A stretch of 15,112 bases of DNA from an uncultured Leuconostoc sp. (GCF_946222815.1 NZ_CAMJRK010000030.1:1-15112); one strand, 5' to 3'. Counted from the stretch's first letter, positions 6,929 to 14,080 are shown. Program-made: numbers and translations. Notes: generated by a model from the sequence alone, not told the origin.

Positions 6929-7178
6929 TGTCTATGGGGTTGTTCAGGGCGTTGGTTTTCGTTGGTTTACACAACGAACGGCTAATAAACATCATATTGT
7001 CGGGTGGGTTTGTAATAATTCTAATGGCTCCGTTGACATGCGAGTACAGGGACAAGAAAGTAATGTTAAGGCTTTTATTAAGGCCATTAATCAAGGACCG
7101 GGCTATTTTAGCCGTGTCGATAGAGTACTAAAACAACCAGTTGCGCCGTTTGAATCGAATAATTTTGCTATTAAGTAA
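6906..7178 (+). CDS. acyP: Acylphosphatase
   Basis: A 90-residue acylphosphatase, the usual size. The catalytic arginine R19 lies in the signature VQGVGFRWF and the catalytic asparagine N37 in GWVCNNSNG; both are intact. The enzyme hydrolyses carboxyl-phosphate bonds, as in acetyl phosphate or 1,3-bisphosphoglycerate. The start at 6906 gives the family-typical MIHSYRIDVYGVVQG and has an AAAGGA ribosome site (6893-6898). A longer frame from 6846 would add 20 residues unrelated to the family. The start lies 23 bases inside the kinase gene, so its translation is probably coupled to it. A promoter for yidC sits over its 3' end. Confidence 0.94.
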   Translation: MIHSYRIDVYGVVQGVGFRWFTQRTANKHHIVGWVCNNSNGSVDMRVQGQESNVKAFIKAINQGPGYFSRVDRVLKQPVAPFESNNFAIK

Positions 7179-7194
7179 GAAATCTTGGTATAAT
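7165..7194 (+). promoter_or_regulatory. Extended -10 promoter for yidC
   Basis: A perfect extended -10 (TG at 7186-7187, TATAAT at 7189-7194) has a TTGCTA -35-like hexamer at 7165-7170 with an 18-base spacer. It straddles the acyP stop codon. The predicted start near 7201 leaves a leader of about 28 bases before yidC. Confidence 0.7.
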
Positions 7195-7229
7195 GGACTT
7201 CTGTAATAACCAGGAGAAAAAACAAACTC

Positions 7230-8147
7230 ATGAAACAATTAAAGCGGGTTCTAACAGCAGCTTTTGTAATATTAGATATCATCTTAATTACTGGTGGTTA
7301 TGACGAGCATAGTAAAATGTATCGTTGGATTGGTCATCCTTTAGCTAATGGTATGACTGATATTGCACATATCATTGGCGGGGTTAATGGTATTGGCTGG
7401 GCAATCATTATCATCACGGCTATTTTACGTTTGATATTATTGCCTTTCTTTTTGAATCAACAAGTTAATACCACAATTAACCAAATTAAAATGCAGACGC
7501 TAAAACCTGAAATTGACAAATTACAGGCATTGACACGTAAGGCGGGTACAACTCAAGAGCAGCAGCAAGCTAGTATGTCCATGATGTCATTATACCGTGA
7601 AAATGATGTCAGTGTTATTGGTGGTATTTCGTTTTTAACCATGGCTATGCAGTTACCTATTTTTTCCGGGCTTTACTCTGCTATTTTGCATGCCCCAGCA
7701 TTGAAAGGGGCACAATTTTTAGGGCTTGACTTAGGTAAGCCACAAATTGTTTTTGCTATTGCTGCTGGTATTATTTACCTCATTCAGGCATGGTTAGCTA
7801 TGCAACATATGCCTGAAGAACAAAAGAAAACATCAGCAATGATGATGTTTATTAGTCCAATAATGATTTTTGTTTTTGCTATGATTGCTAGTGGCGCAAT
7901 TGGCCTTTATTTTGTAATTGGTGGTTTGTTTGCGCTTATTCAAACACTGATACAACATTATCAACGACCAGGTCTCGAAAAGCGTGTGGCACGTGAATTT
8001 AAAATTAAAAAAACGGCTGATGACTTAATGCAAGAAAGTTCGAAAGCGAAGAGTGCAGTGACAGCTACTGATAGTGAGCAAAAAACAGTGCAATCAAACG
8101 AGAACAAAAATAAGAAACAACGTAATGCTGGAAAGCAAAATCGTTAA
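7230..8147 (+). CDS. yidC: Membrane protein insertase YidC/OxaA
   Basis: A 305-residue Gram-positive-type YidC, which inserts and folds membrane proteins alone or with SecYEG. After an N-terminal hydrophobic segment (about 7-21), five membrane spans can be traced: one at 54-76 with the conserved hydrophilic-groove arginine R67 (AILRLILLPF), the conserved ISFLTMAMQLPIFSGLY region (about 131-147), and two or three more to about 240. The tail (about 250-305) is strongly basic, as in family members that touch the ribosome. Gram-positive YidC proteins are normally lipoproteins, but here the expected lipobox reads LITGGYD with no cysteine, and D16 lies within the hydrophobic stretch. The ribosome site is AGGAGA (7212-7217), with a long 12-base spacing. 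Confidence 0.95.
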   Translation: MKQLKRVLTAAFVILDIILITGGYDEHSKMYRWIGHPLANGMTDIAHIIGGVNGIGWAIIIITAILRLILLPFFLNQQVNTTINQIKMQTLKPEIDKLQALTRKAGTTQEQQQASMSMMSLYRENDVSVIGGISFLTMAMQLPIFSGLYSAILHAPALKGAQFLGLDLGKPQIVFAIAAGIIYLIQAWLAMQHMPEEQKKTSAMMMFISPIMIFVFAMIASGAIGLYFVIGGLFALIQTLIQHYQRPGLEKRVAREFKIKKTADDLMQESSKAKSAVTATDSEQKTVQSNENKNKKQRNAGKQNR

Positions 8148-8152
8148 TAGTT

Positions 8153-8181
8153 AGGTACGTCAAAATATTTGACGTCCTTTT
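8153..8181 (+). terminator. Intrinsic terminator after yidC
   Basis: An 8-bp perfect stem (8157-8164 with 8168-8175, loop of three) extends by three more pairs (8153-8155 with 8176-8178) past one bulged T, and ends in a short TTTT run. It starts six bases after the yidC stop. The short T run suggests incomplete termination, and no clear promoter is seen for the next gene. Confidence 0.65.
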
Positions 8182-8217
8182 GTCAGTTCTAAATAAAAGA
8201 ACAGAAAGAATTAAAAA

Positions 8218-8991
8218 ATGGATCGTATTTTATCAAATCAAAATAATCGTGTAAAAGCTTGGGCTAAGTTGGCCACTAAAAAAGGACGTCAAGAAAATCG
8301 TACTTACTTGTTAGATGGTTGGCATTTAGTTGAAGAAGCAGTTAAGGCGAATGCTAAGTTTCATGCTGTTATGGCCACAGAAGAACAAATGCAAACGCAT
8401 TTACCAGATGTACCACATGGTGTCCCAGCTTTTGAAATTAGCGAAGAAGTTGCTAAGCATATTGCTGGCACAAATACACCGCAAGGCATTTTTGCAGAAA
8501 TTTCATTGCCAGACAAAACATTCGACCCAAGTTATGTACATGATGGTGCTTGGTTGTTACTTGATAAAATTCAAGACCCAGGTAATGTTGGTACTTTAGT
8601 GCGTACAGCAGACGCTGCCGGTTTTAAAGGCGTTGTATTTGGTGAAGGAACAGCTGATGCTTACTCACCAAAAGTTGTTCGTGCGATGCAAGGATCACAA
8701 TTTCACTTAGAAGTTTTGACAGGTGACTTGGTTGAATGGACAGATGCTTTAACTGCTAATAATTTGTCAGTGTATGGTTCGCAACTAAACGAAGCGGCAC
8801 GTTCATATCGTGACATTGAATCTAGCACACAATTTGCTCTAATTGTGGGCAATGAGGGACAAGGGATGTCAGATGAATTAGCTGCCAAAACAACAGCTAA
8901 TTTATATATTCCAATTCAGGGTCAAGCAGAGAGTTTGAATGTAGCTATTGCCGGTGGCATCTTGATGTTCAGTTTAGCAGCTGGTAATTAG
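8218..8991 (+). CDS. ysgA: SpoU/TrmH-family RNA 2'-O-methyltransferase (YsgA type)
   Basis: A 257-residue protein of the SPOUT class. The N-terminal substrate-binding domain (1-100) has the YsgA-type start with KKGRQENRTYLLDGWHLVEEA. The catalytic knot carries the three TrmH motifs: DPGNVGTLVRTADAAGF from D120 (motif 1), VGNEGQGMS with N212-E213-G214 (motif 2), and LNVAIAGGI with N241 (motif 3). It should methylate a ribose in rRNA or tRNA using SAM; the exact nucleotide is not deducible. The adjacency of an acylphosphatase, yidC and this methyltransferase recurs in lactobacilli. The ribosome site is GAAAG (8204-8208). Confidence 0.92.
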   Translation: MDRILSNQNNRVKAWAKLATKKGRQENRTYLLDGWHLVEEAVKANAKFHAVMATEEQMQTHLPDVPHGVPAFEISEEVAKHIAGTNTPQGIFAEISLPDKTFDPSYVHDGAWLLLDKIQDPGNVGTLVRTADAAGFKGVVFGEGTADAYSPKVVRAMQGSQFHLEVLTGDLVEWTDALTANNLSVYGSQLNEAARSYRDIESSTQFALIVGNEGQGMSDELAAKTTANLYIPIQGQAESLNVAIAGGILMFSLAAGN

Positions 8992-9020
8992 TCTGATAAT
9001 AAGACGTTAGGTTAAAGTAA

Positions 9021-9059
9021 GTAAGATACTCACTATGCATGCGCAGTGGATTGTCTTAC
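9021..9059 (+). terminator. Imperfect hairpin in the ysgA-secG interval, possible terminator
   Basis: The interval between ysgA and secG is 146 bases. Six perfect pairs (9021-9026 with 9054-9059) lead into a second helix CACT/AGTG (9031-9034 with 9045-9048) with a mismatch and a bulge between. A run of seven Ts follows at 9069-9075, nine bases past the stem, which is too far for a textbook terminator. An AT-only hairpin CATAAAA/TTTTATG (9061-9078) overlaps that T run. Together they could end ysgA transcription or act as an upstream regulatory structure. Confidence 0.4.
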
Positions 9060-9095
9060 ACATAAAAGTTTTTTTATGCAAAAGATACGTTTTTT

Positions 9096-9104
9096 TGCTA
9101 TAAT
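9096..9104 (+). promoter_or_regulatory. Extended -10 promoter for secG
   Basis: TGCTATAAT is a perfect extended -10. The -35 region (around 9074-9081) is poor, which is acceptable for extended -10 promoters. The predicted start near 9111 gives a leader of about 27 bases with AGAGGG (9125-9130) as ribosome site. Confidence 0.65.
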
Positions 9105-9137
9105 AATACTTAAAGATTTAGAGTAGAGGGCATAACT

Positions 9138-9374
9138 GTGGAACAAACACTCACCGTTGCTTTGATTGTCGTGGGCTTTTTGCTCATTGTGACAGTTATG
9201 ATGCAACCAAGTAAACAACAAGATGCTTTATCAGCACTATCAGGTGGTGCTGGTGATTTGTTCGCGGAACGTAAGTCACGTGGATTTGAAGCTGTAATGC
9301 GCCGTTCAACTGCTATTTTAGGTGGACTGTGGTTTATCATTGGTTTTGCGTTGATGTATTTATCAGCACATTAA
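9138..9374 (+). CDS. secG: Preprotein translocase subunit SecG
   Basis: A 78-residue protein with two membrane spans (about 5-22 and 54-75) joined by the conserved cytosolic loop MMQPSKQQDALSALSGGAGDLF. This is SecG, the small partner of SecYE that eases SecA-driven export. The start is GTG at 9138, supported by AGAGGG seven bases upstream and by the family length of about 75-80 residues. The secG-rnr-smpB order is a common Firmicutes arrangement. A terminator follows directly. Confidence 0.93.
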   Translation: MEQTLTVALIVVGFLLIVTVMMQPSKQQDALSALSGGAGDLFAERKSRGFEAVMRRSTAILGGLWFIIGFALMYLSAH

Positions 9375-9378
9375 AAAA

Positions 9379-9384
9379 TATAAT
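9379..9384 (+). promoter_or_regulatory. Possible -10 box for rnr within the secG terminator
   Basis: A perfect TATAAT lies immediately before the terminator stem. The nearest TTGATG (9351-9356) is 22 bases upstream, which is too far for a good -35. If used, transcription would begin near 9391, inside the left arm of the stem, so the hairpin could not form and the transcript would run into rnr. Confidence 0.3.
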
Positions 9385-9424
9385 GGTCAGTTTGCTCTTT
9401 TTGTAGACTGACTTTTTATTTTGG
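9385..9424 (+). terminator. Intrinsic terminator after secG
   Basis: An 8-bp stem GTCAGTTT/AGACTGAC (9386-9393 with 9405-9412, one G-T pair) has an 11-base loop and is followed by TTTTTATTTT. It lies 11 bases past the secG stop. Confidence 0.8.
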
Positions 9425-9447
9425 AAAAATTTAGAAAGAATAAATAA

Positions 9448-11772
9448 ATGGAAATTGAACAATTAAAATCTCAAATTAATGGCTTTTTGAAAGCTAATCA
9501 GTTGCAGCATTTCACAGCACAAAATATGGCTGATGGACTAAGAATGAACTCAGCCAGTCAATATCAAGCAGTTGTTAATGCATTGAATGCTTTGGTACGT
9601 GATGGTGATGTCCTTGATGATAATGGGCAATATAAACATAATGAGCATGCAGGTTTCACGTTAGGTGACTATCGTGCCAATGATAAAGGCTTTGGCTTTG
9701 TAAAATATGATACTGAACTACCGGACTTCTTTATTAACCCCGAGAATACGTTGCAAGCGATGCAAGGGGATAAAGTGTCTGTTTCAATCATCAAACCATC
9801 GCCATCACCTGATCGTGGGCCAGAAGGTAAAATTGAAGAAATTATTGAGCATGCCTATGAACGTATTGTTGGCACATTTTCACTAGGTTCTGAAGCTAAA
9901 GGCATGATAGGTGAGCTTAGAATCAGTGATAAAAAGGCCATGAACTTTAAAGTGCTAGTTAATTCGAATGGTTTAACGCCAAACGATGGTCAAGTTGTGG
10001 TGGCTGAAGTGACACGCTTTCCTGATAAAATTCATCCACGTGAACTCGTTGCACATGTGACAGAGACACTTGGGTATAAAGATGAACCAGGAATGGATAT
10101 TTTACAAATTGTCTATGCCAAAAAAGTACCAAGTGAATTTCCACAAGAAGTGTTAGATGATGCTGCTAAAATCCCTGTAGAAGTGCCTAAAACTGAATGG
10201 GTGGGACGTGAAGATATAACTGAACAAACGCTTGTGACTATTGATGGGGCCGATACAAAGGATATTGATGATGCAGTGGTTGCTTGGAAGTTAGATAATG
10301 GTAATTATCATTTGGGTGTTCATATTGCAGATGTATCGCATTATGTCACTGAAGGATCGACCATAGATAGTGAGGCTTATACACGTGGCACTTCCGTTTA
10401 TTTAACGGATAGAGTTATACCAATGCTGCCACGTAATATTTCTAACGGTATTGCTTCGTTAAATCCAAACGTTGTCCGACTAGCAATGTCTGCTGAAATG
10501 GAGATTAATCCGCAAGGGCGTATAGTGAATCATCGCTTGCATACATCAGTGATTAAATCGCATGCACGAATGACATATGATGCAGTTAATAAAATTTTAG
10601 AAGGTGATGTATTTGTGCAAGAAGAATATGCACAGTTAACACCAATGTTTAAAGTCATGGGTGAACTGCATGATATTCTGTATAAAATGCGCAAAGAACG
10701 TGGTGCGATAGAATTTGATGCACCAGAAGCACAAATTATTGTAGATGCTGAAGGTAAAGCGATTGACATTAAATTGCGTGAACGTGGTACTGCAGAACGC
10801 ATGATTGAATCCTTTATGTTAGCTGCTAATGAAACAGTTGCTGAGCATTTTGATAAATTAGAAGTACCATTTTTGTACCGTATCCATGAAACACCAGATG
10901 AAGAACGTGCTAAGTCTTTCTTTGAATTTTCAAAAGCATTAGGTCATCCAGTCTATGGTGATCCAAGTAAAGTAACACCAAGCATGTTGCAAAAATTGAT
11001 GGCTGATGTCGCTGGTGATCCTGCTGAGCAAATGATTTCAACAATGATGTTACGTGCTATGAAACAGGCCAAATATTCTTCAGAACCTGTTGGCCATTTT
11101 GGCCTAGGCGCACAGTATTACACACATTTCACATCCCCAATTCGTCGTTATCCTGATTTAACTGTTCATCGGTTAATTAAGTGGTACGAAAAACATGGTT
11201 ATGGCGTTGAGTCACAAGCAAAATATGCTGACAAATTACCAAAAATTGGAGAGGACACCAGTACAAGAGAACGTCGTGCAGTTGATACTGAACGAGATGT
11301 TGATGCACTTAAAAAAGCTGAATACATGTTGGACAAGGTTGGCTTAGAGTTTAATGGTGTTGTTAATTCTGCCTTAAAATTTGGACTGTTCATTAGTTTA
11401 GACAATACAGTTGAAGGTTTAGTTCATATTTCTAACTTGACTGATGATCATTATGAATATGATGAGTCGCACGCTGCTTTGATTGGGCGGTCAAAACATC
11501 GTATTTTCCAAATTGGTCAAAAAGTGCGGGTTAAGGTATTACGTGTTAACAAGGAAGAGAGAACCGTTGATTTTATCTTGATTGATATAGATAGTGCCCC
11601 AACAACGGAAATTCGTGTTGCCTCAAAGTCCAATGGTAAATTTGGTGTTGGTCGTAATCGCGATGAACGACGAAAAAATGAACGTCGTGGTAAATCAGAA
11701 GGACCAAAGCAAAGACGTGGACCATTAGATGCTAAACAAGGACAAAAACGTGATTCGAAGCGTAATTTTTAA
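9448..11772 (+). CDS. rnr: Ribonuclease R
   Basis: A 774-residue processive 3'-5' exoribonuclease that degrades structured RNA. Domains in order are an N-terminal winged helix (1-65), two cold-shock-type domains (about 68-130 and 140-205), the RNB catalytic domain (about 250-590), an S1 domain from about 632 to 712, and a lysine/arginine-rich tail (about 716-774). The active-site motif IDGADTKDIDDAV is at 265-277 with the metal-binding aspartates present. All expected parts are present at normal length. The ribosome site is weak (AGAAAG, 9433-9438). RNase R and SmpB-tmRNA cooperate in removing nonstop mRNAs, which fits smpB being next. Confidence 0.96.
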   Translation: MEIEQLKSQINGFLKANQLQHFTAQNMADGLRMNSASQYQAVVNALNALVRDGDVLDDNGQYKHNEHAGFTLGDYRANDKGFGFVKYDTELPDFFINPENTLQAMQGDKVSVSIIKPSPSPDRGPEGKIEEIIEHAYERIVGTFSLGSEAKGMIGELRISDKKAMNFKVLVNSNGLTPNDGQVVVAEVTRFPDKIHPRELVAHVTETLGYKDEPGMDILQIVYAKKVPSEFPQEVLDDAAKIPVEVPKTEWVGREDITEQTLVTIDGADTKDIDDAVVAWKLDNGNYHLGVHIADVSHYVTEGSTIDSEAYTRGTSVYLTDRVIPMLPRNISNGIASLNPNVVRLAMSAEMEINPQGRIVNHRLHTSVIKSHARMTYDAVNKILEGDVFVQEEYAQLTPMFKVMGELHDILYKMRKERGAIEFDAPEAQIIVDAEGKAIDIKLRERGTAERMIESFMLAANETVAEHFDKLEVPFLYRIHETPDEERAKSFFEFSKALGHPVYGDPSKVTPSMLQKLMADVAGDPAEQMISTMMLRAMKQAKYSSEPVGHFGLGAQYYTHFTSPIRRYPDLTVHRLIKWYEKHGYGVESQAKYADKLPKIGEDTSTRERRAVDTERDVDALKKAEYMLDKVGLEFNGVVNSALKFGLFISLDNTVEGLVHISNLTDDHYEYDESHAALIGRSKHRIFQIGQKVRVKVLRVNKEERTVDFILIDIDSAPTTEIRVASKSNGKFGVGRNRDERRKNERRGKSEGPKQRRGPLDAKQGQKRDSKRNF

Positions 11773-11805
11773 GACAAGTTGTTTAGTGGACGCTTAGCGA
11801 ATTAT

Positions 11806-11833
11806 TTATGACGTAACAATGTTATGCTAAATT
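11806..11833 (+). promoter_or_regulatory. Possible promoter for smpB
   Basis: TGCTAAATT (11825-11833) resembles an extended -10 with a degenerate hexamer. TTATGA (11806-11811) is a weak -35 with a 16-base spacer. A small hairpin (11812-11826) lies between them. The rnr-smpB gap is 82 bases with no terminator, so read-through from rnr is at least as likely. Confidence 0.3.
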
Positions 11834-11854
11834 AAGTCATTGGGGTTAAAAATC

Positions 11855-12319
11855 ATGGCAAAAAAACAACAAAATCTGGATAAGTATCTGGCTCAAAATC
11901 GAAAAGCACGATTTAATTATGCCATTGAAGAAACATTTGAGGCTGGTATGTCCCTTACCGGAACAGAAATAAAATCGTTACGTGCTGGTCAAATAACGAT
12001 TGGTGACGGATTTATTACAATTCACAATGGTAATGCTATACTGACCAATGTTAATATAGCAGCTTATACACAAGGTAACCAGTTTAATGTTGATCCGTTA
12101 CGTCCAAGGCAATTATTATTGCATAAACGTGAAATTGCCAGACTCAATAAAGCAGCGACTGAACCAGGCGTAACAATTGTGCCCTTAAAAGTATATTTGA
12201 AACATGGTTTTGCTAAAGTATTAATTGGTGTAGGACGTGGCAAAAAGAAATATGATAAACGTGAATATATCAAAAAGCGTGACCAAGAGCGTGAGCTGGG
12301 TAGACGTTTAAAACATTAA
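11855..12319 (+). CDS. smpB: SsrA-binding protein SmpB
   Basis: A 154-residue SmpB, the partner of tmRNA in rescuing stalled ribosomes. The conserved oligonucleotide-binding fold is clear: NRKARFNYAIEETFEAGM, then LTGTEIKSLRAGQ, DGFITIHNGNAILTNVNIAAY, and the basic C-terminal tail KKKYDKREYIKKRDQERELGRRLKH that enters the empty mRNA channel. I chose the ATG at 11855 (MAKKQQNLDKY) over an in-frame TTG at 11840, because it matches family starts and has a GGGG purine run at 11842-11845. The tmRNA gene ssrA, sometimes adjacent, is not in this window. The stop codon lies within the base of the following terminator stem. Confidence 0.95.
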   Translation: MAKKQQNLDKYLAQNRKARFNYAIEETFEAGMSLTGTEIKSLRAGQITIGDGFITIHNGNAILTNVNIAAYTQGNQFNVDPLRPRQLLLHKREIARLNKAATEPGVTIVPLKVYLKHGFAKVLIGVGRGKKKYDKREYIKKRDQERELGRRLKH

Positions 12320-12340
12320 GAGCCAAACGGCTTTTTTTGT
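12318..12340 (+). terminator. Intrinsic terminator after smpB
   Basis: AGCC/GGCT (12321-12324 with 12329-12332) closes an AAAC tetraloop. Three further pairs (12318-12320 with 12333-12335, one G-T) extend the stem into the smpB stop codon. The right arm runs into seven Ts (12332-12338). Confidence 0.85.
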
Positions 12341-12369
12341 TTGACCTCAACTCATTTTATAGATATACT
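12341..12369 (+). promoter_or_regulatory. Sigma-A promoter for rny
   Basis: TTGACC (12341-12346) and TATACT (12364-12369) are exactly 17 bases apart, with five of six consensus matches in each. The -35 starts three bases after the smpB terminator T run. The expected start near 12376 leaves a leader of about 43 bases. Confidence 0.85.
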
Positions 12370-12418
12370 TAATACATGTGAAGTATTAAAATTTCACAAG
12401 CTGAAAGGAAAGAAGCTC

Positions 12419-13975
12419 ATGGTAGTGACACTCATTTCGGCGCTCTTCGCAATTGCAATTGGTATCGCTGTTGGTTATTATTTACATTTGTCACAGGACA
12501 AAAAGCAAATCACCTCAACGAAACAAATTGCAGGTAACATTCTTGAACAAGCAAACAATGAAGCTAAAAGTTTAACACGTGCAGCAAAAACTGACGCGAA
12601 AGAATTGGCCCAAGATTACCGTAATCAGGTGGACATTGATTTCAAAGATCGTCAGAAACAGTTGCAGCAACAGGAACAACGGCTTGAAGACCGCGTCTTG
12701 AACCTCGACAAAAAGGATGCGGCCTTGAATCAACGTGATGTACAATTGATTCAAAAAGAAAACCAAGTACAACTACGGTTGGATGATGCTAATCAGAAAC
12801 ATAAATTAGCAGATGATTTGGTAACGGATCAAAAGGATAAGTTGGAAGAGATTGCCCAACTTACGCCTGCTGATGCGAAAGAACAAATTTTAAGCAAAAC
12901 GAAACAAAGTTTGGTACGTCAACGTGCAGCACTAGTTAAGGAAGCAGAAGAAGACGCAACTAGTGAAGCTGAAAAACGGGCACGAAACATTATTGTGCAA
13001 GCAATTCAACGGTCGGCAGCAGATGCAGTAGCAGATATTACTGTATCTGTTGTTCATTTACCAAGCGAAGACATGAAGGGCCGCATTATTGGCCGCGAAG
13101 GTCGCAATATTCGTACATTAGAATCATTGACAGGTATAGATTTGATTATTGATGATACACCTGAATCAGTTGTTTTGAGTGGATTTGATCCTATTCGACG
13201 TGAGATCGCTAAAATGGCATTAGATGCCCTAGTAGCAGATGGTCGTATCAACCCTTCTCGTATAGAGGAAATGGTTGAAAAATCACGTCGACAGATTGAT
13301 GAAACAATACGTGAAAAGGGTGAGGCAGCAGTCTTTGAACTAGGACTGCGTGGTCTTCATCCAGATTTGATTAAAATGATTGGCCGAATGAATTATAGAA
13401 CATCATATGGTCAAAATGTGCTACAACATTCAATCGAGGTCGCAAAACTTGCGGGAATGATGGCAGCAGAGCTTAAAATGGATGTCGCGCTTGCGAAGCG
13501 CGCTGGATTAATACACGATATCGGTAAAGCAGTTGACGCTGAAGTAGAAGGCTCGCATGTAGAGTTAGGCGTTCGCTTGGCCGAGAAGTTTAATGAAAAA
13601 CCGGTAGTTATCAATGCTATTGCATCGCATCATGGGGATGTTGAAGCAACCTCACCAATTTCAGAATTGGTAACCGCTGCTGATGCAATTAGTGCAGCAA
13701 GACCTGGTGCACGTAGCGAATCACTTGAAAATTATGTGCAGCGTTTGAAAGATTTGGAAGCAATTGCAAATCATTACGAAGGCGTTGAAGCATCATTTGC
13801 TATTCAAGCTGGTCGTGAAGTCCGGGTTATTGTTGAACCAACAAAATTAACAGATTTACAAGCAACAGTTTTAGCACATGATATTAAAACGGATGTTGAA
13901 GAGAAACTTGAATATCCTGGTCATGTTAAAATTACAGTTGTTCGTGAAACACGCGCAACTGATTATGCGCATTAA
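12419..13975 (+). CDS. rny: Ribonuclease Y
   Basis: A 518-residue membrane-anchored endoribonuclease that initiates mRNA decay in Firmicutes. Visible parts are an N-terminal membrane anchor (about 4-22), a long charged coiled coil (about 30-190), a KH RNA-binding domain with GRIIGREGRN from residue 221, and an HD domain with the metal-binding doublet H366-D367 in IHDIGKAVD, then SHHGD. The length matches the family (about 520). The ATG at 12419 is chosen because the anchor follows directly and AAAGGA (12404-12409) is well placed. An in-frame TTG at 12341 is the promoter -35 and would add 26 residues that do not fit. The gene is flanked by its own promoter and a strong terminator. Confidence 0.96.
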   Translation: MVVTLISALFAIAIGIAVGYYLHLSQDKKQITSTKQIAGNILEQANNEAKSLTRAAKTDAKELAQDYRNQVDIDFKDRQKQLQQQEQRLEDRVLNLDKKDAALNQRDVQLIQKENQVQLRLDDANQKHKLADDLVTDQKDKLEEIAQLTPADAKEQILSKTKQSLVRQRAALVKEAEEDATSEAEKRARNIIVQAIQRSAADAVADITVSVVHLPSEDMKGRIIGREGRNIRTLESLTGIDLIIDDTPESVVLSGFDPIRREIAKMALDALVADGRINPSRIEEMVEKSRRQIDETIREKGEAAVFELGLRGLHPDLIKMIGRMNYRTSYGQNVLQHSIEVAKLAGMMAAELKMDVALAKRAGLIHDIGKAVDAEVEGSHVELGVRLAEKFNEKPVVINAIASHHGDVEATSPISELVTAADAISAARPGARSESLENYVQRLKDLEAIANHYEGVEASFAIQAGREVRVIVEPTKLTDLQATVLAHDIKTDVEEKLEYPGHVKITVVRETRATDYAH

Positions 13976-13977
13976 TC

Positions 13978-14006
13978 AAAAAGTTACTCGTTGAGTAACT
14001 TTTTTT
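13978..14006 (+). terminator. Strong intrinsic terminator after rny
   Basis: A 12-bp perfect stem (13978-13989 with 13993-14004) with a GTT loop and T and A runs on either side. The symmetric A and T flanks mean it could work on both strands, although no minus-strand gene is visible here. Confidence 0.92.
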
Positions 14007-14014
14007 GTTATAAT
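14006..14014 (+). promoter_or_regulatory. Extended -10 promoter for the DUF948-ytxH operon
   Basis: TGTTATAAT is a perfect extended -10, starting on the last T of the rny terminator. No -35 can be recognised in the terminator stem. The predicted start near 14021 falls inside the left arm of the inverted repeat at 14013-14051. Confidence 0.6.
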
Positions 14015-14051
14015 TGAATTATATGAAATTTGTTTTTTCATATAATTCAAT
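14013..14051. repeat. 16-bp perfect inverted repeat upstream of the DUF948 gene
   Basis: Bases 14013-14028 pair perfectly with 14036-14051 around a seven-base TTTGTTT spacer. The arms are AT-rich. No T run follows the right arm, so it is not a normal forward terminator. It overlaps the -10 edge and predicted transcription start. It could be an operator palindrome or a 5' mRNA hairpin. Confidence 0.75.
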
Positions 14052-14080
14052 AATTTCTGTTTAAATATTAGGAGGATTTT

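Noticed and set aside
8186..8202. GTTCT/AGAAC inverted repeat before ysgA
   Set aside because: Only five pairs with a seven-base AT loop; too short and AT-rich to distinguish from chance.
12341..12418. A 26-residue N-terminal extension of RNase Y from TTG 12341
   Set aside because: The TTG is the -35 box, the residues do not resemble the family, and the ATG at 12419 has a good ribosome site and gives the standard length.
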